Shown: positions 10,575 to 19,036, numbered from the stretch's first letter. The stretch is DNA of 57,504 bases from Litorilinea aerophila (GCA_945905745.1 CAMDQF010000002.1:1-57504), one strand, 5' to 3'. A program made the numbers and translations. Notes: a model not told the origin generated them from the sequence alone.

Positions 10575-11071
10575 GCGAGATTCTGCTCCGCCAACTCAAA
10601 CACGACGGCTTCTGCTATCGTCATCACCCGACGCAACTGGTGGCGCAACTGCCCGCAGGGTTTGTGTTGCTGTCGCCCCGCGCGACACCGATTTGGGATT
10701 ACCGCAAGACATGGCGGGCAGAGAACGACGTCTACCATTACTGCTGGTTTGGTCGCTGGTTCAATCTGCTCGAAGTGGTCGATCCGTCTGGCAATCTGCT
10801 CGAACTCTACGCCCACATCGCCAGCCCGATCAGCCTGGCGGATGGCGAAGTCAGCTACATTGACTACGAACTGGACGTGACGAGCATTCACGGCCCCCGG
10901 CTGGTGGACGAGGACGAGTTTGCCGAGGCAGTGGAAACGTATGGCTATTCCGCCGAGTTGCAGGCCCAGTGCTACGCCGCGGCTGCCGATGCCCTGGCGC
11001 TGGTAAAACGCTGGCAAGCGGGTCTGCCGCCGGAACAGGCGTTGGCACAGATCGATGCGATGGGAGCGTAG
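10571..11071 (+). CDS. DUF402 domain protein
   Basis: 166 residues with the DUF402 pattern: aromatic-rich YHYCWFGRWFNLLEVVDPSGNLLELYAHIASP and then SYIDYELDVT, followed by DEDEF and a C-terminal helix. Family members include FomD and nucleoside-diphosphate phosphatases of the Ntdp type; the acidic residues D-x-D/E after YELDV are the likely metal ligands. Substrate unknown. Overlaps the upstream methyltransferase by ATGA. Confidence 0.75.
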   Translation: MSEILLRQLKHDGFCYRHHPTQLVAQLPAGFVLLSPRATPIWDYRKTWRAENDVYHYCWFGRWFNLLEVVDPSGNLLELYAHIASPISLADGEVSYIDYELDVTSIHGPRLVDEDEFAEAVETYGYSAELQAQCYAAAADALALVKRWQAGLPPEQALAQIDAMGA

Positions 11072-11074
11072 AGA

Positions 11075-11578
11075 TTGGCGATTTCGCTGCCAGGGCTGCT
11101 GTGGATGCCCAGCCGCAACCGGCTGACAGTCAATTCTACTTTGGACGCGGAAGCCGCGCTTGCCCGTTTGCAGGCGGGCTTCTGCGACGAATTTCGCGGG
11201 CGGGTGGAAGGCAACGGCGCAAAGGTCTGGCGGGCGCGGGACTTTTCCCACAGCCGGGGCACCTTTGCGCCGCTCTTTTACGGCGTCGTGATCCCGACCC
11301 CAACGGGTAGCCGACTCTCCGGCCACTTTCAGATGCACCCGGTCACCCGTCTCTATACCGGGGCGTGGATCGGGCTGAGCAGCCTGCTGGCCCTAATTTT
11401 TCTGGTAGCCGCGGCCCAGCGGGCCACGCTGGTTTCTACGGCAGCAGACGCCCTGCCCGTCCTGCTGGTCGCCCTCCTGCCTCTGGCCGGACTGCTGCTG
11501 GTGCGTTTTCAGCAACGCAAAGGCCGGGCGGATGAGGCGGCGGTGCGGGGGTGGATTGGGGAAGTATTAGGGAGTTGA
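11075..11578 (+). CDS. Hypothetical membrane protein with two C-terminal helices
   Basis: The frame opens with TTG at 11075, 4 nt after the DUF402 stop, or with ATG at 11105 (MPSRNRLTVNSTL). The soluble part (NRLTVNSTLDAEAALARLQAG ... FAPLFYGVVIPTPTGSRLSGHFQMHP) matches a widespread uncharacterised family with an N-terminal beta-rich domain, followed by two membrane segments around GLSSLLALIFLVAAA and VLLVALLPLAGLLLV. No function can be assigned. It ends the plsY-methyltransferase-DUF402 sub-operon placed between lysY and lysZ. Confidence 0.65.
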   Translation: MAISLPGLLWMPSRNRLTVNSTLDAEAALARLQAGFCDEFRGRVEGNGAKVWRARDFSHSRGTFAPLFYGVVIPTPTGSRLSGHFQMHPVTRLYTGAWIGLSSLLALIFLVAAAQRATLVSTAADALPVLLVALLPLAGLLLVRFQQRKGRADEAAVRGWIGEVLGS

Positions 11579-11580
11579 AC

Positions 11581-11724
11581 TTCGTATTGCGTATTCCGTA
11601 TTGCGTAATCTGTACCAACCAGAACCTTCATTCCAACGATTCTGCCAGGTCATCAAACGGAATCAACTACCAGCAACAGTTGAACGTGACATACTTACGG
11701 AATACGCAATACGCAATACGCAAT
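11581..11724. repeat. Heptad inverted-repeat element (ACGCAAT class) before lysZ
   Basis: Left arm 11581-11612 (TTCGTATTGCGTATTCCGTA) and right arm 11691-11724 (ACTTACGGAATACGCAATAC). The arms match each other at the variant word (TTCCGTA / TACGGAA), a compensatory change relative to other copies. Confidence 0.87.
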
Positions 11725-11752
11725 GTCTCACAATTCACAGGAGAAAGTACGT

Positions 11753-12556
11753 ATGCTCGTTATCAAAGTCGGCGGTGGGAAAGATCTGAACATCGACGCC
11801 GTTGTGGAGGATATTGTGAGGCTGCGCGCCGCGGGTCAGGAGTTGATTCTGGTCCACGGGGGCGCGGAGACGACGAATGAGGTGGCCGAGGCATTGGGCC
11901 ATCCGCCAGAGTTTGTGACCAGCGAGAGCGGCTATGTCAGCCGGCGCACTGACCGGCGCACCCTGGAAATTTTTGAGATGGTCTACTGCGGCCAGCTCAA
12001 CAAAATGTGGGTGGAGAAGCTACAGAGCGCGGGTGTCAATGCGGTGGGTCTCAGCGGGCTGGACGGGCGCATTTTTGAGGGGACGCGCAAGGATACGATT
12101 CGGGTGCGCATGAACGGGCGGCGGCTGGTTCTGCGCGACGACTGGACCGGGACCGTCGAGCGCATCAACAGCGCTCTGCTGCGTCTGCTGCTGGACAACG
12201 GCTATCTTCCCGTCCTCACCCCGCCTGGCGCGTCCGATAAGGGCGAGGCCATTAATGTGGACGGCGACCGGGCCGCGGCCATGGTGGCCGCCGCCTTCCA
12301 CGCCGACGCTCTGGTGATTTTGTCGAATGTACCTGGTCTGCTGGCGAACTTCCCCGACGAGTCCAGCCTGATCCGGGAGATACCCAAAGCCAAAGCCGAC
12401 AGCTTTATGCACTACGCCGAAGGGCGGATGAAGAAAAAGGTGATGGGAGCGGTGGAGGCGATTGCCGAAGGGGTTCAAAAAGTAATTTTTGCAGACGGAA
12501 GAGCAGAACAGCCGGTAAGTCGAGCATTGCGCGGAGAAGGTACGCAGATCCGATGA
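11753..12556 (+). CDS. lysZ: LysW-gamma-aminoadipate kinase (acetylglutamate kinase-like)
   Basis: Phosphorylates the delta-carboxyl of LysW-bound alpha-aminoadipate. 267 residues. Amino-acid-kinase motifs: MLVIKVGGGKDL, LILVHGGAETTNEVAEALG, YCGQLNKMWV, INVDGDRAAAMVAAAF and VILSNVPGLL, then MKKKVMGAVEA. Shorter loops than ArgB and position next to lysY/lysJ favour LysZ. AGGAGAAA about 8 nt before 11753 fixes this start; the in-frame ATG at 11723 lies in the repeat arm and lacks a ribosome site. Confidence 0.93.
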   Translation: MLVIKVGGGKDLNIDAVVEDIVRLRAAGQELILVHGGAETTNEVAEALGHPPEFVTSESGYVSRRTDRRTLEIFEMVYCGQLNKMWVEKLQSAGVNAVGLSGLDGRIFEGTRKDTIRVRMNGRRLVLRDDWTGTVERINSALLRLLLDNGYLPVLTPPGASDKGEAINVDGDRAAAMVAAAFHADALVILSNVPGLLANFPDESSLIREIPKAKADSFMHYAEGRMKKKVMGAVEAIAEGVQKVIFADGRAEQPVSRALRGEGTQIR

Positions 12557-12567
12557 GGATTGAACCA

Positions 12568-12640
12568 GAAACGGAAACGCAGATTTCGCAGAGGACGCAG
12601 ATTTCGCAGATTGAACCAGTAACATCCGTGTCCTTTTTCA
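12568..12640. repeat. Word repeat (CGCAGATTT class) between lysZ and lysJ
   Basis: ACGCAGATTTCGCAG occurs twice with GGACGCAGATTTCGCAG, then AACATCCGTGTCC as the reverse-sense part. Same vocabulary as the element at 4079-4166. Confidence 0.6.
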
Positions 12641-12658
12641 GAAACGGACTCACAATCA

Positions 12659-13867
12659 ATGGCCGATAACGCTACGCAATACGCAATACGCAATACGCAA
12701 TACGCCGCCATCGAAGCTCAATTGGAGTCAGGCGTTGTTTCCCGTCGCGGCGAAACAGTGATGGTTGCCGGCGAGGGCTGCTGGATGATCGACAGCGAGG
12801 GCAACCGCTATCTGGACTTGACTTCCAGCCAGGGGGTGGCGATGCTGGGCTATGGACATCCGGCTCTGAGTGCGGCGATTGCCGAGCAGGCCCAGCGCAT
12901 GCACGCCTGCCCTGGCTTCTTCAACAACGACAGCCGGGCGCTCTTTCTGGAAGCGCTGATAGGGGTGATGCCCGGACAGTTGCGTCACGCCTTCATCGCC
13001 AACAGCGGCGCAGAGGCCATCGACGGCTGTATCAAATTCGCCCGGCTGGCCACAGGGCGCACAGGGATTGTAGCGGCCAAAGGCAGCTTCCACGGGCGCA
13101 CAATCGGCGCGGTCAGCCTGACCTGGAACCCCAAATATCGCACCCCTTTCGAGCCGCTCCTGCCCGGCGTCAGCCACGTGAAGTACAATGACCTGGCCGA
13201 GTTGGACGGGGCCATCACGGACGAAACTGCGGCGGTGGTGCTGGAAGTCGTGCAGGGCGAAGGCGGGGTGAATCTGGGCGAGGCGGAATTCTTGCAGGGG
13301 GCGCAGCGGCTCTGCCGGGAACGGGGCGCGCTCTTAGTCATCGACGAAATACAGACCGGCTTCGGGCGCACGGGCAAGTGGTTCGGCTTCCAGCACTTTG
13401 GCCTGGAACCGGACATCATCGCCCTGGCGAAGGGGCTGGGCGCAGGTTTCCCCATGGGCGCGCTTGTCTACACGGATCGAGTGCAGGAGGCGCTCTTCGT
13501 GGGGGCACACGGCAGCACCTTTGGGGGCAACCCCCTGGCCTGCGCGGCGGGGCTGGCTGCGATTCGGGCCTATCAGGAAGAGAATCTCATCGAGCGGGCA
13601 GAGCAGGCTGGGCAGCGGCTGCGGGCGCGACTGGAAGAGGCCCTGGCTGACTGCCCGGTGGTGCGCGAGATCCGCGGGCCGGGGCTGATGATCGGTATCG
13701 ATCTGCGCACGAAAGTCGGGCCGTACCTGAAGACGCTGATGGAGGATCACCGGGTGTTGACCCTGCCCGCAGGGACGACTGTCCTGCGCCTGCTGCCGCC
13801 GCTGATCCTCAGCGACGAGGAGATCGAAATCGGTGTGACCGCGATTGCCGCGGCACTTGGGGGATAG
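12659..13867 (+). CDS. lysJ: LysW-gamma-lysine aminotransferase
   Basis: PLP-dependent transamination of LysW-aminoadipate semialdehyde to LysW-lysine. 402 residues, ArgD/LysJ class III family. Motifs: [49 protein letters not shown] and the PLP lysine in [16 protein letters not shown], then [14 protein letters not shown]. The first ~16 residues ([16 protein letters not shown]) are encoded by heptad ACGCAAT repeats (12671-12705), and the family sequence begins around [16 protein letters not shown]. No lysK-type hydrolase, which would release lysine from LysW, is in the window. Confidence 0.93.
   Translation: MADNATQYAIRNTQYAAIEAQLESGVVSRRGETVMVAGEGCWMIDSEGNRYLDLTSSQGVAMLGYGHPALSAAIAEQAQRMHACPGFFNNDSRALFLEALIGVMPGQLRHAFIANSGAEAIDGCIKFARLATGRTGIVAAKGSFHGRTIGAVSLTWNPKYRTPFEPLLPGVSHVKYNDLAELDGAITDETAAVVLEVVQGEGGVNLGEAEFLQGAQRLCRERGALLVIDEIQTGFGRTGKWFGFQHFGLEPDIIALAKGLGAGFPMGALVYTDRVQEALFVGAHGSTFGGNPLACAAGLAAIRAYQEENLIERAEQAGQRLRARLEEALADCPVVREIRGPGLMIGIDLRTKVGPYLKTLMEDHRVLTLPAGTTVLRLLPPLILSDEEIEIGVTAIAAALGG
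12671..12705. repeat. Single heptad arm (ACGCAAT class) inside the lysJ N-terminus
   Basis: Five near-identical 7-nt words are read in frame as [11 protein letters not shown]. No complementary arm is nearby, so it is a half-element. Confidence 0.8.
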
Positions 13868-13914
13868 AGCGCGGATGTGCTATAAGTCGGGAAGAAAATG
13901 ATGTCGAAAGGACA

Positions 13915-13937
13915 ACGGCGAAAAGCCGTGACTTTTT
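13915..13937 (+). terminator. Weak terminator after lysJ
   Basis: ACGGC-GAAAA-GCCGT with TTTTT three bases later. The stem is only 5 bp, so termination would be partial. Confidence 0.45.
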
Positions 13938-13954
13938 AGTATTCCAGAGGCAGG

Positions 13955-14206
13955 ATGAATTTTATGATTACAACAGTCACCCAGAAAAATGTGATTACCA
14001 TCCCGGCTGAAGTTGGCCGTCATTATGGCATTAAACCGGGATACCAATTAGATTGGCAGGTTGTCGATGGCACAGACGAAATTCGCGTCCGTGTTATTCC
14101 AGATCGCTCTGCTCTGGCGCGTCGGCTACTGGGAAAAGGGCGACGATTCTCGCCGGAGCGCAACGCTGTCCAGGAACTTGTTGAGGAACGAGCAGCAGAT
14201 GACTGA
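13955..14206 (+). CDS. AbrB/MazE-type antitoxin
   Basis: 83 residues. The swapped-hairpin AbrB fold is seen in TTVTQKNVITIPAEVGRHYGIKPGYQLDWQVVDG (compare TVTSKGQVTIPAEVRKALGIKPGD). Such proteins bind the promoter of their own operon and neutralise the toxin made by the next gene. The C-terminal part (RFSPERNAVQELVEERAADD) is the probable toxin-binding tail. ATG at 13964 (MITTV) has better Shine-Dalgarno spacing (AGGATG) than 13955. Overlaps the PIN gene by 8 nt. Confidence 0.82.
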   Translation: MNFMITTVTQKNVITIPAEVGRHYGIKPGYQLDWQVVDGTDEIRVRVIPDRSALARRLLGKGRRFSPERNAVQELVEERAADD

Positions 14207-14627
14207 CTCAATCCTATACCTGCTCGATACATCAGCGCTTCTCGCTCACTTTCGCCAAGAAGATGGTTGGGAAAGTGTCCAATCACTTTTTGAAAGCGAA
14301 AATGCCCAATTGCTGATTGCCAGCCCGACACTGACAGAGTTAGGCCGCCGTTTGCTGTCCCTGGGTGCAACCACAGCCGAAGCGGCAGAAACAGTTTCAG
14401 CCTACCATATCCTCTTTCATTCAGTGATTGCAATTGACGACACAGTTGCCCTGGCAGCGCTTGCCATCGGCCAATCAGCCGTGCGACGACTACCCCTAAT
14501 CGACGCGCTAATCGCCGGGGCAGCCCAGGTTCAGTCAGCAATCCTCGTCCATCGAGACGAGCATATGGCAGGGATTCCGTCAAGCGTACTGCGACAGCAA
14601 ACCCTCATCGCTGGCCCACTCCGATAA
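14199..14627 (+). CDS. PIN-domain ribonuclease toxin (VapC-like)
   Basis: 142 residues. PIN acidic residues are visible: LLDTSALLAHF (first Asp), TLTELGRRLL (Glu), LIDALIAGAA (Asp) and LVHRDEHMAG (final Asp). Expected to cleave tRNA or rRNA when free of the AbrB-type partner. Start 14199 overlaps the antitoxin stop, the usual arrangement of such pairs; the frame is open further upstream but that part is out-of-frame antitoxin sequence. Confidence 0.85.
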   Translation: MTDSILYLLDTSALLAHFRQEDGWESVQSLFESENAQLLIASPTLTELGRRLLSLGATTAEAAETVSAYHILFHSVIAIDDTVALAALAIGQSAVRRLPLIDALIAGAAQVQSAILVHRDEHMAGIPSSVLRQQTLIAGPLR

Positions 14628-14664
14628 ATTTACAAGACGGCTGCTTGCACCTATGGAGGAATCG

Positions 14665-14913
14665 ATGCAAAAGGGCAGTGTGACCAATCAGATTCTCGGC
14701 GCTCTACTGATTCTGGTCGGGCTGGTGCTGGTGGTACTGCCTGTGCTGGCCTGGGCCGGGATATTCCAGCCCGTGGGCATTCGAGCCATCGGCACAGCCA
14801 CGCCCTGGGATGTACTGCTGCTCCTGGCCCAGACAATCCCCTGGGTGGCGGTGCTGGGGCTGCTGCTCATCTACGCCGGGCTGAAGCTGCTGGGCGTGAC
14901 CCTGCCCTTCTGA
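14665..14913 (+). CDS. Small two-helix membrane protein
   Basis: 82 residues, two predicted transmembrane helices (ILGALLILVGLVLVVLPVLA and WVAVLGLLLIYAGLKLLG) separated by a short outside loop containing WDVLLLLAQT. GGAGG lies 5 nt before ATG 14665; the earlier ATG at 14653 contains that ribosome site. Its stop overlaps the next start by one base (TGATG). Function unknown. Confidence 0.6.
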   Translation: MQKGSVTNQILGALLILVGLVLVVLPVLAWAGIFQPVGIRAIGTATPWDVLLLLAQTIPWVAVLGLLLIYAGLKLLGVTLPF

Positions 14914-15719
14914 TGCTGCCATTCAATTTAGATGAGCTTTGGCAGCAATGGGATGGACCCCGCCCGCAGGCCATCGCGTTGCTGGGCAGCTATGCCCGGG
15001 GTGACGCTGGCCCATTCAGCGATGTGGACCTGCTCTTTTTGCTGCCAGCGGACGCAGAGCCACCGATGCGCACCAGCTTTCTGGTGGCGGATCGGCTGGT
15101 CAATGTGAATGCAGTCTCACCGGGACAGATCGACGGCTGGTTCACCGAGCCAGAGGAGGCGGTGATTGTGGTGGCCGCGCTGCGGGATGCCATTCCGCTG
15201 CAAGACCCGGAAGGGTTATTTGCTGTCGTGCAACATCAGGCGCGGGCCTTTGTCTGGACAGCCGAGAGGCAGGCCAAAGCAGACCGCTACGCCAGCCGGG
15301 AGTTGGTCGGGCTGATCGAAGAGGCCCACAAAGGGCTGGAAGGATTACGCCGGGATGATGTGGGCCGCCTGCTCAACGCCCGCTTTGGCCTCTCTTGGCT
15401 GCTGGCCCGGGTGATGGGCGTCCAGCGGGGGGTTTTGGGCAACAGCGACAACAGCTTCTATGACGATGTGCGCGCCAGTGTGGGCGGGGAGACTCGTTGG
15501 AGCCGTCTGCTTTCCATAGCCTTTGGCATCTCGGCTGCCGATAATCCCCACCCATCGCTACGCGAAGAAGTCATAGCGGGGCTACATCTTTATTGTGAAA
15601 CGGCCCATCTGCTCGCCGATGTCTTACAAGCAGACGACAGACCATTGATCGAAGCAACAGTCAAACGCATTGAACGAGAACTCCAGGCAACAATTATCAT
15701 CCACGAAGGGATGGAATAA
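14913..15719 (+). CDS. Nucleotidyltransferase-domain protein
   Basis: 268 residues. The polymerase-beta-type nucleotidyltransferase signature is GSYARGDAGPFSDVDLLFL (about residues 25-43), with both metal-binding aspartates. The remainder is helical (ELVGLIEEAHKGLEGL, LLNARFGLSWLLARVMGV), like the C-terminal substrate domain of aminoglycoside or kanamycin nucleotidyltransferases. Not enough to call resistance. Start overlaps the preceding membrane-protein stop. Confidence 0.78.
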   Translation: MLPFNLDELWQQWDGPRPQAIALLGSYARGDAGPFSDVDLLFLLPADAEPPMRTSFLVADRLVNVNAVSPGQIDGWFTEPEEAVIVVAALRDAIPLQDPEGLFAVVQHQARAFVWTAERQAKADRYASRELVGLIEEAHKGLEGLRRDDVGRLLNARFGLSWLLARVMGVQRGVLGNSDNSFYDDVRASVGGETRWSRLLSIAFGISAADNPHPSLREEVIAGLHLYCETAHLLADVLQADDRPLIEATVKRIERELQATIIIHEGME

Positions 15720-15721
15720 CA

Positions 15722-16801
15722 ATGGCTAGACAATTTTTCTTGCTCGTGACAGCCACTCTTCTGCTTATGAGCGGCTGCGGCGGCAACACCCCTGCGCCGG
15801 CATCCCAAGCAGAACCGGCTACACCAACGGTCGCAGCATCCGCTGAAAAACCGGTTGAGGCAGCGGCATCTTCCCCAGCAACCCAGGCCCAAACTGCCCA
15901 GCCCATTGGCGGCGGCCCGGCGCTGACGGTGGAACAGATAGAAAGCATCGAAACCTATCGGATGCGGGTGGAGGTGATGAGCGAGGGCAAGCCGACAGCG
16001 CAGATAGAGGTGGCTCACGTCAAAACACCCCTGGCCGAAGACGATCAGGTGACGATTTATCAGAACGGCGAGCCAATCCAGGCGAACGTGCGTTTCATCA
16101 ACGACACACTCTACCTGAACAACGGCGAAAAGTGGACGGTCATCAGCACCTTCAACCTGGCCGAGCTGACTGTCGTCACGCCCAGCGGCCTGGCCGAAGC
16201 CGCGCCGGGAATGACGCTGGTGGGCGAGGAGGAGATGAGCGGACGCAAGACTCTGCATTTGCAGGGGGACAAGACAGTCATCCCCGACATCCAGACGGGG
16301 AGTGACACGCTGAGCGTCGGGGGCGCGGACGCCGCACAATTGGATTTATGGCTGGATGCGGAGGAACGTTTTATCGTCAAACTGTTCTTTTCTTTGACGA
16401 TCGAGGGAAAAACCTTCACCACCGAATTCCTCTACTACGACTTCAACGCGCCGATTGTGGTGGAAGTGCCGACGAATGTGGAGGAAGTCAATGCGCCGCC
16501 CACACCCATGCCCGCCGAAGTTGTGGCGCTGCTGGGCTTTAACTTCCCCATCCCGGAAGGGTCCCAGCTTTCGGTGGTGGCGCGCACAGCGAATATCCTG
16601 ACGACAATGAGCCTGGCCGAGGCCCGGACCTATTTGGAAGAAGCGATGGCCGCCGCCGGTTTTGCCCAAGTAGGCCAGGCCGAGGAGCGGGCCAAAGACA
16701 AATTCTTCTATACCTTCCAGCGGGACGACCGCACAGTGACAGCCAACGTCTTTTCCGTTTTGACTGGCAAAACGACCATCCAAATCGGAGCAGCGAAGTA
16801 G
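15722..16801 (+). CDS. Lipoprotein, LppX/LprG-like fold suspected
   Basis: 359 residues. Signal peptide FFLLVTATLLLMSGC with lipobox LMSGC (Cys about residue 19), then a low-complexity Ala/Pro/Thr linker to about residue 65. The folded part has the alternating pattern of LolA/LppX lipid-binding lipoproteins (IETYRMRVEVMSEGK ... DTLYLNNGEKWTVI ... KTLHLQGD ... LDLWLDAEERFIVKLFFSL). A second segment near the C-terminus (LGFNFPIPEGSQLSVV, TYLEEAMAAAGF, YTFQRDDRTVTANV) looks like a small alpha-beta module. Starts 2 nt after the upstream gene. The lipid-carrier role is inference. Confidence 0.7.
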   Translation: MARQFFLLVTATLLLMSGCGGNTPAPASQAEPATPTVAASAEKPVEAAASSPATQAQTAQPIGGGPALTVEQIESIETYRMRVEVMSEGKPTAQIEVAHVKTPLAEDDQVTIYQNGEPIQANVRFINDTLYLNNGEKWTVISTFNLAELTVVTPSGLAEAAPGMTLVGEEEMSGRKTLHLQGDKTVIPDIQTGSDTLSVGGADAAQLDLWLDAEERFIVKLFFSLTIEGKTFTTEFLYYDFNAPIVVEVPTNVEEVNAPPTPMPAEVVALLGFNFPIPEGSQLSVVARTANILTTMSLAEARTYLEEAMAAAGFAQVGQAEERAKDKFFYTFQRDDRTVTANVFSVLTGKTTIQIGAAK

Positions 16802-16885
16802 GGAATTGGGGATTGGGGACTGGGGATCGGGGATCGGAAAGTGACGCCTAATCCCCAGTCTCCGATCCCCAATTCCCAATCTCCA
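16801..16885. repeat. Heptad inverted repeat (GGGGATT class)
   Basis: Left arm GGGGATTGGGGACTGGGGAT and right arm ATCCCCAGTCTCCGATCCCC pair with few mismatches; the loop is about 10 nt. The left arm begins at the lipoprotein stop; the right arm ends 5 nt before the next start. Confidence 0.87.
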
Positions 16886-16889
16886 ACCT

Positions 16890-17372
16890 ATGACCATCAA
16901 AATCATCGCCACCGGCGGCACAATCGACAAAATCTACTTCGACGCCAAAAGCGCCTTTCAGGTGGGTGATCCGACCGCGCCTCTGGTGCTGGAGGAAGCC
17001 AATATCACCGTGGAGTACACAGTCCAGAGCCTTCTACGCAAAGACAGCCTGGAGATGAACGACGGGGATCGGGCGCTGGTCCGCCACGCGGTGGAGGCGT
17101 CGGAGCAAGCCCAAATCGTCATCACCCACGGCACAGATACGATGCTGGCAACGGCCCGCGCCCTGGGCGGCATCCCCGGCAAGACGATTGTGCTGACCGG
17201 CTCCATGCAGCCCGCCCGTCTGCGCTTCACCGACGCCATCTTCAATATCGGCTTTGCTCTGGCCGCGGTGCAACTCCTGCCCCCCGGTGTCTACATCGGC
17301 ATGAATGGGCGGGTCTTTGACCCCTGGCGCGCACACAAGAATGTGGCGTTGAATCGTTTTGAAGATGAGTAG
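16890..17372 (+). CDS. Single-domain asparaginase-like protein
   Basis: 160 residues, half of a type I/II L-asparaginase. The N-terminal catalytic motifs are present: KIIATGGTIDKIY (first threonine) and ITHGTDTMLATA (second threonine with Asp), then IVLTGSMQPARLRFTDAIFNIGFAL. The C-terminal domain is absent, but the protein ends at a natural-looking position (VALNRFEDE), and stand-alone single-domain members are known in other bacteria, so it is probably not truncated. Activity unproven. Confidence 0.8.
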   Translation: MTIKIIATGGTIDKIYFDAKSAFQVGDPTAPLVLEEANITVEYTVQSLLRKDSLEMNDGDRALVRHAVEASEQAQIVITHGTDTMLATARALGGIPGKTIVLTGSMQPARLRFTDAIFNIGFALAAVQLLPPGVYIGMNGRVFDPWRAHKNVALNRFEDE

Positions 17373-17446
17373 ATATTGGGTATTGGGTATTTCGCAGTGA
17401 TGTCACGGGGCGTCCCTGCAAAATACCCAATACCCAATATCCAATC
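17373..17446. repeat. Heptad inverted repeat (ATTGGGT class)
   Basis: ATATTGGGTATTGGGTATTT (left) and AAATACCCAATACCCAATAT (right) pair over about 23 bp with one mismatch and a 21-nt loop. Same class as the copy inside homoaconitase. Confidence 0.9.
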
Positions 17447-17463
17447 CCCCACCGGAGAATTCA

Positions 17464-18285
17464 ATGCAACCAGAATCATTTTCCAGCTATGCCCAGGAAG
17501 CCCAGGACGCCTGGAACGAGAACGCGGCCTACTGGGATGAATTTATGGGCGAGGGCAACGACTTTGTGAATGTGCTCTGCTGGCCGGCCTTGCAACGGCT
17601 GCTGACACCGGGGCCTGGGATGCGGGTGTTGGATGTGGCCTGTGGCAATGGCCTGACCAGTCGGCGGTTGGGGCAGCTGGGCGCACAGGTGACGGCCTTT
17701 GACCTCTCCGCCGAAATGATCGAACGGGCCAGGGCGCGCACCACAGCCGCCGACGGGGAGATCGACTACCGGGTGATCGACGGCGGGGACGACGCTACAC
17801 TGCTGGCCCTGGGCGAAGGCACCTTCGACGCAGCCCTCTCCAATATGGCTCTCTTTGATATGGCCGAAATCGACCCTCTCTTCACCAGCCTTGCCCGATT
17901 GCTCAAGCCTGGCGGTCTCTTCGCTTTCTCGCTGATGCACCCCTGTTTCAACAATATGCACACGATTTTTATGGCAGAGCGGGAGGACCGAGACGGGGAG
18001 ATGATCACCACCTACAGTATGAAAGTGACTGGCTATATGTCGCCATCGGTCAAGCTGGGGCTGGCGCTCCCCGGTCAACAGCGCCCTCATCCCTATTTTC
18101 ACCGCCCCTTGCAGATGCTGCTGGGCGCGGGCTTTGCCACCGGCTTTGTGATGGATGGGCTGGAAGAGCGCGCCTTTCCAGCGGACCACCCAACGGGGCG
18201 CACGCCTCTCAGTTGGGGGCCGGAGTTCTCCGAAATTCCCCCTGTGATGGTTGTACGGATGCGGCTGCAAAGAAGTCATCAGTGA
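17464..18285 (+). CDS. Class I SAM-dependent methyltransferase
   Basis: 273 residues. N-terminal AWNENAAYWDEFMGEGNDF is typical of small-molecule methyltransferases. Motif I is MRVLDVACGNGLTSRRLGQLGAQVTAFDLS (about residues 53-82), then FDAALSNMALFDMAEI and LLKPGGLFAFSLMHPCF. The last residues (SHQ) and the stop codon are built from the next repeat element (GTCATCAGTGA). GGAGAATTCA precedes the ATG. Substrate unknown. Confidence 0.83.
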   Translation: MQPESFSSYAQEAQDAWNENAAYWDEFMGEGNDFVNVLCWPALQRLLTPGPGMRVLDVACGNGLTSRRLGQLGAQVTAFDLSAEMIERARARTTAADGEIDYRVIDGGDDATLLALGEGTFDAALSNMALFDMAEIDPLFTSLARLLKPGGLFAFSLMHPCFNNMHTIFMAEREDRDGEMITTYSMKVTGYMSPSVKLGLALPGQQRPHPYFHRPLQMLLGAGFATGFVMDGLEERAFPADHPTGRTPLSWGPEFSEIPPVMVVRMRLQRSHQ

Positions 18286-18360
18286 CCAGTCATCAGTAAA
18301 CAGTGACAGATAGGCACTTCCCACTGATAACTGGTCACTGCTCACTGGTGACTGATTCAC
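18281..18360. repeat. Heptad inverted repeat (CAGTGAC class)
   Basis: AGTGACCAGTCATCAGT (18281-18297) and ACTGATAACTGGTCACT (18323-18339) pair at 16 of 17 positions. Further 7-nt words (TCACTGG, TGACTGA) follow. The left arm contains the methyltransferase stop codon. Confidence 0.85.
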
Positions 18361-18378
18361 TTACACTGGGACAATCGA

Positions 18379-18972
18379 ATGAACCTTCTCCCCCTCCTCG
18401 ATGAACTGCGCACGATTGCCCGCAACGGACTGACCTACGCCCAGAACGAGTATGACAGGGAACGCTACGCGCGGCTGCTGGAACTGTGCAGCCAGGAATA
18501 CGCCGACTATCTCGACCTGCCCACCGGTCTGGTCAAAGCACGCTTGCAGGCCGAGACGGGCTACATCACCCCTAAAGTCGGCGCGGACGCAGCCATCTTT
18601 GATGCCGACGGGCGCATCCTGCTCCATCTGCGCGCAGACGATCGGCGCTGGTGTCTGCCCTGTGGCTGGTTGGAACCCAACGAATCTCCCCAGGAAGCGG
18701 TGGTGCGGGAAGCGTGGGAGGAGACCGGCCTGCACGTGGAGCCAGTGGAACTGGTGGGGGTCTTTACCCGTCGGCCGGATCCGGCCTGGGGACTCTTCAC
18801 GATGGTGGCGGTCTGTTTTCTATGCCGGGTGACCGGTGGCGAACTGGCCCTCAGCCACGAGGGGCTGGATCTGCGCTATTGGCATTTGGATAACATAACA
18901 GGGTGGCATGGAACCCACGAAGCCTATGCGCGGGCGGCCCATGCCATTTGGCAACGAAGGCGGCATTCCTGA
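18379..18972 (+). CDS. Nudix hydrolase with N-terminal helical domain
   Basis: 197 residues. The Nudix box GWLEPNESPQEAVVREAWEETGL (about residues 93-115) is intact, preceded by VGADAAIFDADGRILLHLRADDRRWCLPCG. The N-terminal ~60 residues (LLDELRTIARNGLTYAQNEYDRERYARLLEL) match the helical extension found in a subgroup of nucleotide-sugar/NDP-X hydrolases. Substrate unknown. A distinct second Nudix gene from the one at 1971. Confidence 0.85.
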   Translation: MNLLPLLDELRTIARNGLTYAQNEYDRERYARLLELCSQEYADYLDLPTGLVKARLQAETGYITPKVGADAAIFDADGRILLHLRADDRRWCLPCGWLEPNESPQEAVVREAWEETGLHVEPVELVGVFTRRPDPAWGLFTMVAVCFLCRVTGGELALSHEGLDLRYWHLDNITGWHGTHEAYARAAHAIWQRRRHS

Positions 18973-19036
18973 TTTTCGGAACAGGCACAGACAGATCCAT
19001 TACCCTCTACTACCATTCGTGCGAAAGGAGTTTCGA

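Noticed and set aside
16890..17372. Truncated asparaginase pseudogene
   Set aside because: The C-terminal domain is missing, but no remnant follows the stop, the catalytic motifs are intact, and single-domain asparaginase-like proteins exist elsewhere.
18908..19036. Longer P450 N-terminus
   Set aside because: The 43 extra residues overlap the Nudix gene and lack similarity, while a good AAAGGAG site precedes 19037.
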